Assembly (NCBI GenBank): GCA_016706255.1
Contig: JADJJZ010000001.1
Location: 248,001 to 312,000 of the forward strand
DNA length: 64,000 nt
Origin: Bacteroidota bacterium
GTDB taxonomy: Bacteria; Bacteroidota; Bacteroidia; Chitinophagales; BACL12
Direction: 5' to 3'
The notes beneath the pieces are model-generated. The model saw only the letters and a program-made list of their open reading frames with translations, ran no database searches and was not told the origin of the DNA. Both the position numbers and the translations under genes were made by a program. Each line of letters begins with the position of its first letter. The first letter of the stretch is position 1. Of the stretch, positions 17,545 to 25,989 are shown in pieces.

Positions 17545-18798
17545 ATGCCATATTTATTCACTTCTGAGAGTGTGAGCGAGGGACATCCGGACAAAGTAGC
17601 CGATCAGATCTCTGATTCCCTGATTGACCATTTTTTAGCTTTTGACCCTGAAAGCAAAGTAGCTTGTGAAACATTAGTTACTACAGGTCAGGTTGTGCTT
17701 GCCGGTGAAGTTCGTTCTAAAACCTATCTTGATGTGCAGGAAATTGCCCGTGAGGTTATTCGTAAAATTGGTTATACCAAAAGCGAATATATGTTTGAGG
17801 CAAATTCATGTGGTATAATTTCAGCAATTCACGAACAAAGTCCGGATATTCATATGGGTGTTGTTCGCAAGAAAAAAGCAGACCAGGGCGCCGGTGACCA
17901 GGGGATGATGTTTGGTTATGCTTCACGTGAAACGGATAATTATATGCCGCTTTCATTGGAAATTGCACATTTATTATTAATTGAACTGGCAAGTATTCGT
18001 CGCGAAGGAAAAGTAATGAAATACTTACGCCCCGATTCAAAAAGTCAGGTGACGATTGAATACGCTGATGACAATACACCAATGCGTATTGATGCAATTG
18101 TTGTATCAACACAACATGATGATTTTGCTGAAGAGAAAAAAATGTTGGCAGGCATTAAAAAAGATGTTGAGGACATTTTAATTCCACGCGTTAAAAAATT
18201 ATTGCCAAAAAGAATTCAGAAATTATTTGACGGGCAATATAAATTATACGTAAATCCGACAGGCAAATTTGTAATTGGCGGACCACATGGTGATACCGGA
18301 TTAACCGGACGTAAAATTATAGTTGATACCTACGGCGGAAAAGGTGCTCACGGTGGTGGTGCATTTAGTGGAAAAGATCCTTCTAAAGTTGACCGCTCAG
18401 CAGCTTATGCTGTAAGACATATTGCAAAAAATATGGTAGCTGCCGGTTTATGTGATGAGGTATTGGTGCAAGTTGCTTATGCCATTGGTGTTGCTGAACC
18501 TGTTGGTTTGTATGTAAATACTTATGGCACTGCAAAAGTGAAAATGCAGGATGGCACCATTGCTGAAAAAATTCGTAAAATATTCGATTTAAAACCATAC
18601 GCTATTGAACAACGTTTTAAATTGCGCACACCTATTTATGCTGAAACTGCAGCATACGGACATATGGGTCGCGAACCAAAAACTGTTCAAAAAACATTTA
18701 AAGACGGAAGCGGTCGCGTGGTGAAAATGAAAGTAGAATTATTTCCATGGGAAAAAACAGATTATGTAGCGGCTGTTAAAAAGGCGTTTAAATTATAA
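17545..18798 (+). CDS. metK: S-adenosylmethionine synthase
   Basis: Makes S-adenosylmethionine from methionine and ATP. 417 residues, close to the family norm. Signatures are the ATP-binding TSESVSEGHPDKVADQISD, GAGDQGMMFGYA, the P-loop-like GGPHGDTGLTGRKIIVDTYG, and GGGAFSGKDPSKVDRSAAY. The frame is open back to 17485, but that region holds the promoter, and family similarity begins at MPYLFTSE, so ATG 17545 is the start. Monocistronic, with a strong terminator directly downstream. Confidence 0.97.
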   Translation: MPYLFTSESVSEGHPDKVADQISDSLIDHFLAFDPESKVACETLVTTGQVVLAGEVRSKTYLDVQEIAREVIRKIGYTKSEYMFEANSCGIISAIHEQSPDIHMGVVRKKKADQGAGDQGMMFGYASRETDNYMPLSLEIAHLLLIELASIRREGKVMKYLRPDSKSQVTIEYADDNTPMRIDAIVVSTQHDDFAEEKKMLAGIKKDVEDILIPRVKKLLPKRIQKLFDGQYKLYVNPTGKFVIGGPHGDTGLTGRKIIVDTYGGKGAHGGGAFSGKDPSKVDRSAAYAVRHIAKNMVAAGLCDEVLVQVAYAIGVAEPVGLYVNTYGTAKVKMQDGTIAEKIRKIFDLKPYAIEQRFKLRTPIYAETAAYGHMGREPKTVQKTFKDGSGRVVKMKVELFPWEKTDYVAAVKKAFKL

Positions 18799-18810
18799 TA
18801 ACCAATTACA

Positions 18811-18853
18811 AATAAAAAAATAACCCCGGAGCTAACTTCGGGGTTATTTTTTT
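18811..18853. terminator. Bidirectional terminator between metK and rpoD
   Basis: AATAACCCCG (18819-18828) pairs with CGGGGTTATT (18839-18848), with an A-run before and a T-run after. It lies between two convergent genes and can serve both. Confidence 0.85.
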
Positions 18854-18874
18854 GCGAGATATAATTTTAAGTTA

Positions 18875-19741
18875 TCAACCCAAATACGGTTTCAACACTT
18901 CACTTGTTGTTGCTTTTCTTAATCTGCGTATTGCTCTTTCTTTTATCTGACGCACACGTTCACGCGATAAATTAAATTTCTGGGCAATTTCATCCACACT
19001 CATCATTGGAAATCCATTAATTCCGAAAAATGCTGCTACCACTTCTGCTTCTCTTTCCGATAATACTTTTAAGGCAGTTGAAATTTCATTTTTAAGTGAT
19101 TCGGTAATTAGCGAATGGTCAGGTGTATCTTCACCAACATCAGCTAAAACATCAGCCATACTGCCATCTTCACCTTCACCACCTAATGGCGCATCCATTG
19201 AAATATGTTTGATATTACTTTTAATAATATCGCGCACATCAGCATCTTTTAAATGTAATACTTCAGCCAGCTCTTCCGATGTTGGTTCACGTTCAAACTC
19301 CTGCTCAAATGCACTTACTGCTTTATTTACTTTAGATACATTTCCGGCTTTATTTAATGGCAAACGAATTAAACGCGAATGTTCAACTATTGCCAGCATA
19401 ATAGACTGACGAATCCACCAAACGGCATAAGAAATAAATTTAAATCCTTTTGTCTCGTCGAATTTTTTTGCTGATTTAATTAAACCCACATTTCCTTCAT
19501 TAATTAAATCGCTTAATGTTAATCCATGACCCTGATATTGTTTTGCAACCGATACCACAAAACGCAAATTTGCTTTGGTTAATTTATCCAAAGCTTCTTC
19601 ATCACCTTCCCGTATTTTTTTTGCTAAAGTAGCTTCCTCTTCAGGCGTAATCATATCGATTTTCCCGATTTCGGAAAGGTATTTTTCGAGCGAATCGTTT
19701 TCCCGACTCGTTATACTTGCAGTTATTTTTAGTTGGCGCAT
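18875..19741 (-). CDS. rpoD: Primary sigma factor RpoD/SigA, short Bacteroidota form
   Basis: Directs RNA polymerase to housekeeping promoters. 288 residues, lacking the long region 1.1 and the non-conserved insert of proteobacterial sigma-70, as is normal in this phylum. Region 1.2/2 runs from DSLEKYLSEIGKIDMITPEEE through NLRFVVSVAKQYQ, GLTLSDLINEGNVGL and FKFISYAVWWIRQSI. Region 3 contains RLPLNKAGNVSKV. Region 4 holds the helix-turn-helix DEIAQKFNLSRERVRQIKE. Its promoter class is the TAnnTTTG box found throughout this window. Single gene, convergent with metK. Confidence 0.96.
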   Translation of the reverse strand: MRQLKITASITSRENDSLEKYLSEIGKIDMITPEEEATLAKKIREGDEEALDKLTKANLRFVVSVAKQYQGHGLTLSDLINEGNVGLIKSAKKFDETKGFKFISYAVWWIRQSIMLAIVEHSRLIRLPLNKAGNVSKVNKAVSAFEQEFEREPTSEELAEVLHLKDADVRDIIKSNIKHISMDAPLGGEGEDGSMADVLADVGEDTPDHSLITESLKNEISTALKVLSEREAEVVAAFFGINGFPMMSVDEIAQKFNLSRERVRQIKERAIRRLRKATTSEVLKPYLG

Positions 19742-19881
19742 ATCAGTGATTTAACGAAGTATACGTTTCTAAATTACAAAAGTTATGATTATTTACTAAA
19801 CTTTTATCGATTTGACTAAAAAATGATACAGCAAACCGGACGCGTTTTTTACCTTAACAACTGTTTACACTGCAGCGTTCA

Positions 19882-19916
19882 CAAAAAAAGGGATGCTGAA
19901 AATCAACATCCCTTTT
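19882..19916 (-). terminator. Terminator after pnp
   Basis: AAAGGGATG and CATCCCTTT form a stem around a loop of about 12 bases. On the minus strand it runs into seven Ts. Confidence 0.8.
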
Positions 19917-19935
19917 GGCTAAAATTAATTTGGTA

Positions 19936-22089
19936 TTAATTATTTTGTTCCTCGTTATTTGCAGGTGCCTGACGCTGAGGGCGATCGAGCAATACTTTAC
20001 GAGACAATTTAAATTTACCTGTTTTTTTATCTACTTCAAGTAATTTCACTTTCAGTTTATCACCTTTATTGATAACACCTTCCAGTGTTTCAAGTCGCTG
20101 CCAGCTCACTTCTGATATGTGCAACAAACCTTCTTTACCCGGTAAAAATTCAACAAAAGCGCCGTATGGCATAATTGATTTAACAGTTGCTTCATACACA
20201 TCACCAACTTCAGGAACGGCAACAATACCTTTAATACGGTTAACTGCTTTATCGATTGATTCCTTGTTCGGAGATGAAATATCAATCATACCAAATTCAC
20301 CAACTTCTTCGATAGAAATTTGTGCACCGGTTTCACGTTGCATTTCCTGAATAATTTTACCACCAGGCCCGATAACCGCGCCGATAAATTCTCTAGGAAT
20401 TTGAATTTGTACAATTCTTGGTGCGTGTGGTTTATAGTCCTCACGCGGCTGAGTCATCACTTTAGCCATTTCACCTAATATGTGTAAACGACCTCTGCGG
20501 GCTTGTTCCAATGCTTCTTTCACAACACCAAAACTTAATCCGTCAACTTTAATATCCATTTGCGTTGCAGTAATACCTGCTTCTGTTCCTGCAACTTTAA
20601 AATCCATATCACCTAAATGATCTTCATCACCAAGAATATCACTTAAAATGGCATAACGCACCATATTTGGTTCAGAAATTAAACCCATTGCAATACCTGC
20701 AACCGGTTTTTTAACCTGAACACCGGCATCCATTAATGCAAGTGAACCTGCACAAACAGTAGCCATAGATGAAGAACCATTTGATTCTAAAATATCAGAA
20801 ACTATACGTATGGTATATGCATTATCTTCAGGCAACGACCATTTAATGGCACGCATGGCCAGGTTTCCGTGACCAACTTCTCTCCTGCCTAAACCACGCA
20901 TCGGTTTTGCTTCACCGGTTGAAAAAGGTGGGAAATTATAGTGTAATAAAAATTTAGAATTGCCTTCATGCACAACACCATCAATCAACTGCTCATCCAT
21001 TTTACTACCTAATGTAACGGTAGTTAACGATTGTGTTTCACCACGTGTGAATACTGCAGAACCATGTGCTGATGGCAGATAATCAACCTCTCCCCAAATA
21101 GGGCGCACTTCATCTAATTTACGGCCATCCAAACGCTGACGATCAGTTAAAACCATTTCGCGCATTGCATGTTTTTCGATATCGTGATAATACGTTGAAA
21201 TAAATCCACCTTTTTCTGCTAATTCTTCTTCTGTAAAAAGTGCTTTAAAATCTTCCTTCACTTTTTTAAATGCCTCACTACGCTCTTCTTTTTTAGATGG
21301 CATGTGTGCAACTGCACTTACTTTATCATACAATTCCTTCCACATGCGTTCTTTTAATTCTTCGTCATGTGTTTCGTGATTGTATTCGCGTTTTGTTTCT
21401 TTACCTGTTAAGCGCGTTAATTCACTTAATTTTTCGCATTGTGCCTGAATAGCCTGATGTGCAATACGAATTGCTTCAAGCATATCTTCTTCTTTCACTT
21501 CTTTTAATTCACCTTCAACCATTACCACGTCTTTGTGCGAACCGGCAACAATCATGTCGATATCTGAATTTGATAATTCAGTACGTGAAGGGTTAATTAC
21601 ATATTCACCATTAATACGACCAACGCGTACTTCAGAAATCGGACCGTTAAAAGGAATATCAGAAACGGCTAAAGCTGCAGCACCTGCTAAACAAGCGAGT
21701 GCATCAGGAAGAATTTCTGTATCGAGTGAAATTAAAGTAACCAATACCTGTGTATCGGCATGGTAATTATCAGGAAACATTGGGCGCATTGCGCGGTCTA
21801 TCAAGCGGCTGATCAGAATTTCATATTCTGAAGGGCGTGCTTCACGTTTCAAAAAGCCACCCGGAAAACGACCGGCTGCAGCATAATTTTCACGATAATC
21901 AACGGTTAAAGGCATAAAGTCTACACCTTCTTTTGCTTCTTTGTTAGAAACAACTGTAGCCAGCAACATTGTGCCGCCACATTTTACTACTACTGAACCA
22001 TCTGCCTGCTTGGCTAATTTGCCTGTTTCGATGGTAATCGTACGGTCATGCCCAAGCGGGATCGTGACTGTGATTGGATTTGGTTTCAT
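19936..22089 (-). CDS. pnp: Polyribonucleotide nucleotidyltransferase (PNPase)
   Basis: A 3'-5' phosphorolytic exoribonuclease in RNA turnover. 717 residues with the canonical order: first RNase PH domain (from ITIETGKLAKQADGSVVV), helical linker, second RNase PH domain (ERMWKEL region through QRLDGRKLDEVRPI and ALMDAGVQVKKPVAGIAMGL), KH domain (FIGAVIGPGGKIIQEMQRET) and S1 domain (GDVYEATVKSIMPYGAFVEF). It lies downstream of rpsO on the same strand, the conserved rpsO-pnp order. A hairpin in the 268-base gap may attenuate read-through. Confidence 0.97.
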   Translation of the reverse strand: MKPNPITVTIPLGHDRTITIETGKLAKQADGSVVVKCGGTMLLATVVSNKEAKEGVDFMPLTVDYRENYAAAGRFPGGFLKREARPSEYEILISRLIDRAMRPMFPDNYHADTQVLVTLISLDTEILPDALACLAGAAALAVSDIPFNGPISEVRVGRINGEYVINPSRTELSNSDIDMIVAGSHKDVVMVEGELKEVKEEDMLEAIRIAHQAIQAQCEKLSELTRLTGKETKREYNHETHDEELKERMWKELYDKVSAVAHMPSKKEERSEAFKKVKEDFKALFTEEELAEKGGFISTYYHDIEKHAMREMVLTDRQRLDGRKLDEVRPIWGEVDYLPSAHGSAVFTRGETQSLTTVTLGSKMDEQLIDGVVHEGNSKFLLHYNFPPFSTGEAKPMRGLGRREVGHGNLAMRAIKWSLPEDNAYTIRIVSDILESNGSSSMATVCAGSLALMDAGVQVKKPVAGIAMGLISEPNMVRYAILSDILGDEDHLGDMDFKVAGTEAGITATQMDIKVDGLSFGVVKEALEQARRGRLHILGEMAKVMTQPREDYKPHAPRIVQIQIPREFIGAVIGPGGKIIQEMQRETGAQISIEEVGEFGMIDISSPNKESIDKAVNRIKGIVAVPEVGDVYEATVKSIMPYGAFVEFLPGKEGLLHISEVSWQRLETLEGVINKGDKLKVKLLEVDKKTGKFKLSRKVLLDRPQRQAPANNEEQNN

Positions 22090-22300
22090 TGTTTTGTTCG
22101 AAATTTTGTAGGCAGGAGTTTGAAATATTTTTTGGGGATTTTGGTTTTAAGGGACCAATTAGTTTAATCAAACTCCACACCCGGTTATTGAAAAATTATA
22201 TAAAAAGTTAAAATGTTTTTGTTGTTTCCGGAAACATACTGTTTGGAGGAAGAAAGTGTTGTGCCGGATTTGGGATACTGTATTATTTTAAAAATGAAAA

Positions 22301-22336
22301 AGGGCTACGGGATAATTTTCATTTTCCACATAGCCC
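22301..22336 (-). terminator. Hairpin/terminator between rpsO and pnp
   Basis: GGGCTA...TAGCCC stem (22302-22336) with a U-rich run on the minus strand, just after the rpsO stop. In other bacteria the rpsO-pnp gap carries a terminator and RNase III or autoregulatory hairpins. Here only the terminator-like structure can be seen. Confidence 0.65.
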
Positions 22337-22357
22337 AATATTGTTATCATTGTTTGA

Positions 22358-22630
22358 TTAGCGACGTATATTTAATTTCTCAATTAAAGAACGGTAAGCC
22401 GCGATATCTTTTTTCATAAGATAATTCAGGAAACGACGGCGTTTACCAACCAACATCAATAAACTACGTTTTGTAGCGAAGTCTTTTTTGTTTTCTTTTA
22501 AGTGTTCGGTAAGGTGATTAATACGCGCTGTAAAAAGTGCGATTTGACCTTCAACTGAACCTGTATTTGCCTCAGAACCACCGTGTTCTTTGAAAATCTG
22601 TTTTCTATTTTCTGCTGTTACTACTGGCAT
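22358..22630 (-). CDS. rpsO: Small-subunit ribosomal protein uS15
   Basis: A primary 16S rRNA-binding protein of the 30S platform. 90 residues, the standard length. Contains KQIFKEHGGSEANTGSVEGQ, TARINHLTEHLKENKKDF, and the C-terminal RRRFLNYLMKKD and YRSLIEKLNIRR. It has its own -7 box 28 bases upstream and lies ahead of pnp. Confidence 0.97.
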   Translation of the reverse strand: MPVVTAENRKQIFKEHGGSEANTGSVEGQIALFTARINHLTEHLKENKKDFATKRSLLMLVGKRRRFLNYLMKKDIAAYRSLIEKLNIRR

Positions 22631-22658
22631 TTTATTACTGCTTTTGATATTTGAGGAG

Positions 22659-22666
22659 CAAAGGTA
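22659..22666 (-). promoter_or_regulatory. rpsO -7 box (TACCTTTG)
   Basis: The reverse complement reads TACCTTTG, 28 bases before the rpsO ATG. Confidence 0.6.
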
Positions 22667-22776
22667 AGGCTATTTAATGAAAAAACAAAGGTTGTTTCAA
22701 CAGAAAAAAGTCCACAACCCGGCCCGCACGATACAAACCACAGGCCAAATTAGATAAGTGATTGATAATGAACAAA

Positions 22777-23646
22777 TTACCCTTTAAAATGGCCTAATAA
22801 AACGGCTATTTTGTTTTTTAAATCTTTTCTTTCCACAATTAAGTCCAGAAAGCCGGTTTCGAGTAAAAACTCAGCACTTTGGAAACCTTTCGGTAAGTCT
22901 TTTTTGATAGTTTCTTTTACCACACGTGGACCTGCAAAGCCGATTAACGCTTTTGGTTCAGCAATATTAATATCCCCCAACATGGCATAACTTGCAGTAA
23001 CACCACCGGTTGTTGGGTCGGTGCACAATGAAATGTAAGGTAATTTATGTTTAGCCAGCAAGGTAAGTTTTGCTGAGGTTTTTGCCATTTGCATGAGTGA
23101 AAATCCACTTTCCATCATCCTTGCCCCGCCCGATTTTGATATAATCATAAAAGGCAAATGGTGTTCCACACAATAATCAATTCCACGTGAAATTCTTTCC
23201 CCCACAACGGTTCCCATACTGCCACCAATAAATTCGAAGTTCATGCATGCAATAACTGTATTATGACCATCAATTGGACCAACGCCAACGCTAATGGCAT
23301 CGGTGTATTCCGACTTTTTCCAGGCTTCGTTTAAGCGGTCGCCGTATTGTTTAAGGTCTTTGAAATTGAGGGCATCTTTTGAACGCACATTTTCGAACAA
23401 TAATTCGTGTTTGCCTTCATCAAAAAACAAAGCAAAATATTGTTTTGAACCGATTCGTCCGTGGTAACCACAGTTGGGGCAGCACCAGAATTTTTCTTCA
23501 AATTCAATTGCCGTAGTGGTTTTTTTGCACTCCGGACATTGCCACCACACACCTTCAGGCGTATCGAGTTTTTCTTCTGTTGAAGTCTCGATGCCTTTTC
23601 TGCTCCGCTTAAACCAACTCGTTTTATCCGGTTTTTGCTCTGACAT
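22777..23646 (-). CDS. accD: Acetyl-CoA carboxylase carboxyltransferase subunit beta
   Basis: The beta half of the carboxyltransferase that moves CO2 from biotin-BCCP to acetyl-CoA, the first step of fatty-acid synthesis. 289 residues. An N-terminal four-cysteine zinc ribbon (CPECKKTTTAIEF, CCPNCGYHGRIG, about residues 35-62) precedes the crotonase-fold core with SKSGGARMMESGFSLMQMAKTSA, DPTTGGVTASYAMLGDI and IGFAGPRVVKET. The accA partner is not in the window. Its own TAACTTTG box lies 28 bases upstream of the ATG. Confidence 0.96.
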   Translation of the reverse strand: MSEQKPDKTSWFKRSRKGIETSTEEKLDTPEGVWWQCPECKKTTTAIEFEEKFWCCPNCGYHGRIGSKQYFALFFDEGKHELLFENVRSKDALNFKDLKQYGDRLNEAWKKSEYTDAISVGVGPIDGHNTVIACMNFEFIGGSMGTVVGERISRGIDYCVEHHLPFMIISKSGGARMMESGFSLMQMAKTSAKLTLLAKHKLPYISLCTDPTTGGVTASYAMLGDINIAEPKALIGFAGPRVVKETIKKDLPKGFQSAEFLLETGFLDLIVERKDLKNKIAVLLGHFKG

Positions 23647-23674
23647 AACTGCCCTGTTTTATCTAAAGTAAAAT

Positions 23675-23682
23675 CAAAGTTA
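23675..23682 (-). promoter_or_regulatory. accD -7 box (TAACTTTG)
   Basis: The reverse complement reads TAACTTTG, 28 bases before the accD start. Confidence 0.55.
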
Positions 23683-23728
23683 ATACTAAAATCGCCGTTA
23701 ACAGCGGGTTATTAAGGGAAACAGGTGC

Positions 23729-24802
23729 TTAGGCAATGGTTACCTCTTTAGTAAGGTAAACATCCTGAATCGCATTCAAAATGGCAACACCTTCATTCAT
23801 TGGGCGCTGGAATGCTTTACGACCTGAAATTAATCCCATACCACCGGCACGTTTGTTAATTACGGCAGTAGTTACAGCTTCCGTTAAATCGGCTGCACCT
23901 GAAGAAGCACCACCTGAATTAATTAAACCGGCACGGCCCATATAACAATTTGCAACCTGGTAGCGACAAAGGTCAATCGGGTGATTGGTAGTTAATTCGT
24001 CGTAAATGCGTTTATCGTTTTTACCGTAAGCCGATTCTTTAGTGTTTAATGCTAAGTAACCGCCGTTGTTTTCCGGTAATTTTTGTTTGATAATGTCTGC
24101 TTCAATGGTAACCCCTAAGTGGTTTGCCTGTCCGGTTAAATCTGCGCTCAAATGATAATCCACGCCATCTTTTTTGAAGGCCGGGTTGCGCAAATAACAC
24201 CATAAAATGGTAGACATACCTAATTCGTGGGCATATTGAAATGCTTCAGTAACTTCCTGTAGCTGACGTGTAGATTCATCTGAACCAAAATAAATGGTTG
24301 CGCCAATTGCCGCAGCGCCAAGGTCCCAGCATGATTTCACATTTGCAAACATCACCTGGTCAAATTTATTCGGATACGTTAAAAATTCGTTGTGATTCAC
24401 CTTTACAATAAAAGGTATTTTGTGCGCATACTTACGCGCCACCATGCCTAAGCCGCCAAACGTTGTGGCTACTGCATTACAGCCGCCTTCAATGGCTAGT
24501 TCAATAATATTTTGCGGGTCGAAATAAATCGGATTTTTTGCAAATGAAGCACCTGCACTATGTTCAATGCCCTGGTCAACAGGTAAAATGGACAAATAGC
24601 CGGTTCCCGCCAAACGGCCGGTATTATACATGCTTTGAATGTTGCGCAAAACCTGTGGATTCCGATCGCTGTTAACCCATATACGATCAACAAAATCTCC
24701 CCCCGGAACATGTATAGCTGATTTGGAAATGGTTTTTGATTCGTGATTCAGTAAGTAGTCTGCTTTATCTCCAAGTAAACTAACAATGTTATTGATTGAC
24801 AT
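23729..24802 (-). CDS. Class I fructose-bisphosphate aldolase (DhnA/FbaB type)
   Basis: 357 residues of the archaeal/bacterial class I (Schiff-base) aldolase family, which interconverts fructose 1,6-bisphosphate with DHAP and glyceraldehyde 3-phosphate in glycolysis. Family segments are GTGYLSILPVDQGIEHSAGASF, GGCNAVATTFGGLGMV, IPFIVKVNHNEFLTYPN, and GAAAIGATIYFGSDES. The phosphate-binding end is GLINSGGASSGAADL and AGGMGLISGRKAFQRP, with a lysine (GRKAFQRP) in the usual barrel-end position. Unrelated to zinc-dependent class II enzymes. It has its own -7 box (TATTTTTG). Monocistronic. Confidence 0.93.
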   Translation of the reverse strand: MSINNIVSLLGDKADYLLNHESKTISKSAIHVPGGDFVDRIWVNSDRNPQVLRNIQSMYNTGRLAGTGYLSILPVDQGIEHSAGASFAKNPIYFDPQNIIELAIEGGCNAVATTFGGLGMVARKYAHKIPFIVKVNHNEFLTYPNKFDQVMFANVKSCWDLGAAAIGATIYFGSDESTRQLQEVTEAFQYAHELGMSTILWCYLRNPAFKKDGVDYHLSADLTGQANHLGVTIEADIIKQKLPENNGGYLALNTKESAYGKNDKRIYDELTTNHPIDLCRYQVANCYMGRAGLINSGGASSGAADLTEAVTTAVINKRAGGMGLISGRKAFQRPMNEGVAILNAIQDVYLTKEVTIA

Positions 24803-24833
24803 ATTATACTATTGGTTTTAGTGTAATGAGGGG

Positions 24834-24841
24834 CAAAAATA
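24834..24841 (-). promoter_or_regulatory. Aldolase -7 box (TATTTTTG)
   Basis: The reverse complement reads TATTTTTG, 31 bases before the aldolase ATG. Confidence 0.5.
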
Positions 24842-24895
24842 AGGGAAAAAGGAAAAAATTGGGCGAGAAAAACAAAATTAATATGGAAAGTGCTG

Positions 24896-25080
24896 GAAAT
24901 GAGGGGGATGGAGGGATGAGGGATGAGTAATGAGGGATGAGTGATTTGGAGTAGGCTGGACATTTAGATTATGGCAATGTTCATTTAGAGTGATATGTAT
25001 AAAGAATAAACCCCAAGGCCCTCGTAGCTCACAACCACTCATCACTCATGTCCGCCTTAAGCGGACAACTCATCACTCAT
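24896..25080. repeat. Short direct repeats (GGGATGAG; CACTCATCACTCAT) and palindrome
   Basis: GGGATGAG-type units recur between 24910 and 24942. Near 25036-25080 two copies of mACTCATCACTCAT flank a small hairpin, GTCCGC-CTTAA-GCGGAC (25050-25066). GATGAGTGATGAG on one strand equals CTCATCACTCATC on the other, so the two clusters are inverted relatives. Non-coding. Confidence 0.6.
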
Positions 25081-25090
25081 TTCCGGGCAT

Positions 25091-25116
25091 AAAAAAACCC
25101 TCCGAAGTGGAGGGTT
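25091..25116 (-). terminator. Terminator after tRNA-Gln
   Basis: On the minus strand AACCCTCC-ACTTC-GGAGGGTT is followed by a T-run, starting 5 bases past the 3' end of the tRNA. Confidence 0.85.
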
Positions 25117-25120
25117 ACTG

Positions 25121-25193
25121 TTGGCCGACTAGGGCTCGAACCTAGACTCTTCTGAACCAAAATCAGACGTGTTGCCAGTTACACCATCAGCCA
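25121..25193 (-). tRNA. tRNA-Gln (anticodon TTG)
   Basis: 73 bases fold as a cloverleaf. Acceptor arms TGGCTGA and TCGGCCA pair with one G-T wobble. The anticodon arm is TCTGA-TTTTGGT-TCAGA, with TTG at positions 34-36. The T-arm is CTAGG-TTCGAGC-CCTAG with discriminator A. CCA is not encoded. U34 of this tRNA is one of the usual targets of MnmH, whose gene lies about 2 kb downstream. Confidence 0.93.
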
Positions 25194-25760
25194 GTTTCGC
25201 TTTTCTGAAATGAATTTCTGAAAATTGAGAGTGCAAAGATATTTTAATTGTTTGGGAGTAGCAAAAAAAAGTTGAAAAAAATAAGGCTGCACAAGCGCAG
25301 GCATGGGTAGGATAGCGTGCTGATATTTAAATTGGAATGCTGAATGAAGTTAATTGTATAAATAAAAATGATTTGGGCGTGCGCCGCAGATAGCATTTTT
25401 TGATATCCATCAACTTCACGCGCGGCACCGTGCTTTCCGCTGCAACAAACTATATAATTATTAGGTTAACTCAAATCCGGCTGTTCAATTAGCACATCAG
25501 CACATTATCACATTAGCACATTAGTTTGTTTCCGCTACAATCACTCACGCGGGTTTTTGTTTGTAAGCACAAATTGTTTTTGATGCACAATTTGTGTTTA
25601 TATTTTATTCGGGCTCGTGTGAAAATGCAAATGTGGATGATGAAGTAAAAACGAGTGGGATAAGTTGCGTTTTGTTTTTGAGGGGAATAGATGAGATGAT
25701 TTGGGATTGGGATTTAGGTGTTGGAGTTTTTAATTTGATTAGTGGATAAAAAATTAATAT
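25194..25760. other. Non-coding stretch between tRNA-Gln and double-hairpin repeats
   Basis: No gene is seen. The stretch includes a GCACAAATTG...CACAATTTGTG inverted repeat near 25567-25597 and several AGCACATTA-type short repeats around 25488-25530. It also holds a CTTTCCGCTGCAACAAAC fragment similar to the GC-richer motif near 1.5 kb. Confidence 0.5.
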
Positions 25761-25817
25761 TCGTATCCTTGGGTGGAGCACCCTGCGGATTATTCGGGTG
25801 CGCCACCCGAATGGGAC
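25761..25817. repeat. 57-bp double-hairpin repeat, copy 1
   Basis: It can form two hairpins, GGGTG-GAG-CACCC and ATTCGGGT-GCGCC-ACCCGAAT. It is almost identical to the copy at 25903-25959. GC-rich relative to its surroundings. Non-coding, similar in plan to REP elements. Confidence 0.8.
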
Positions 25818-25902
25818 GATGTGTACTTTTCTTGTAGGTAATTTAGTGAGGTAATATTGGATTGTTATTTAAGTGGTGTAATTTTAATTAATTAATTAAG
25901 AA

Positions 25903-25959
25903 TCGTATCCTTGGGTGATGCACCCTGCGGATTATTCGGGTGCGCCACCCGAATGGGAC
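25903..25959. repeat. 57-bp double-hairpin repeat, copy 2
   Basis: Same sequence as the copy at 25761 apart from two bases in the first loop (GGGTGATGCACCC). It ends 30 bases past the stop codon of the thioredoxin-like gene and could act as its 3' hairpin. Confidence 0.8.
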
Positions 25960-25989
25960 AGTCTGCTTAAAATCGTAATGGAAAAAATT

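Noticed and set aside
22213..22419. 68-codon plus-strand frame between rpsO and pnp
   Set aside because: It is antisense to the end of rpsO and crosses the terminator. No conserved features.
24748..24963. 71-codon minus-strand frame upstream of the aldolase
   Set aside because: It overlaps the aldolase start and the GGGATGAG repeats. The Ser/His/Leu-rich translation follows the repeat.
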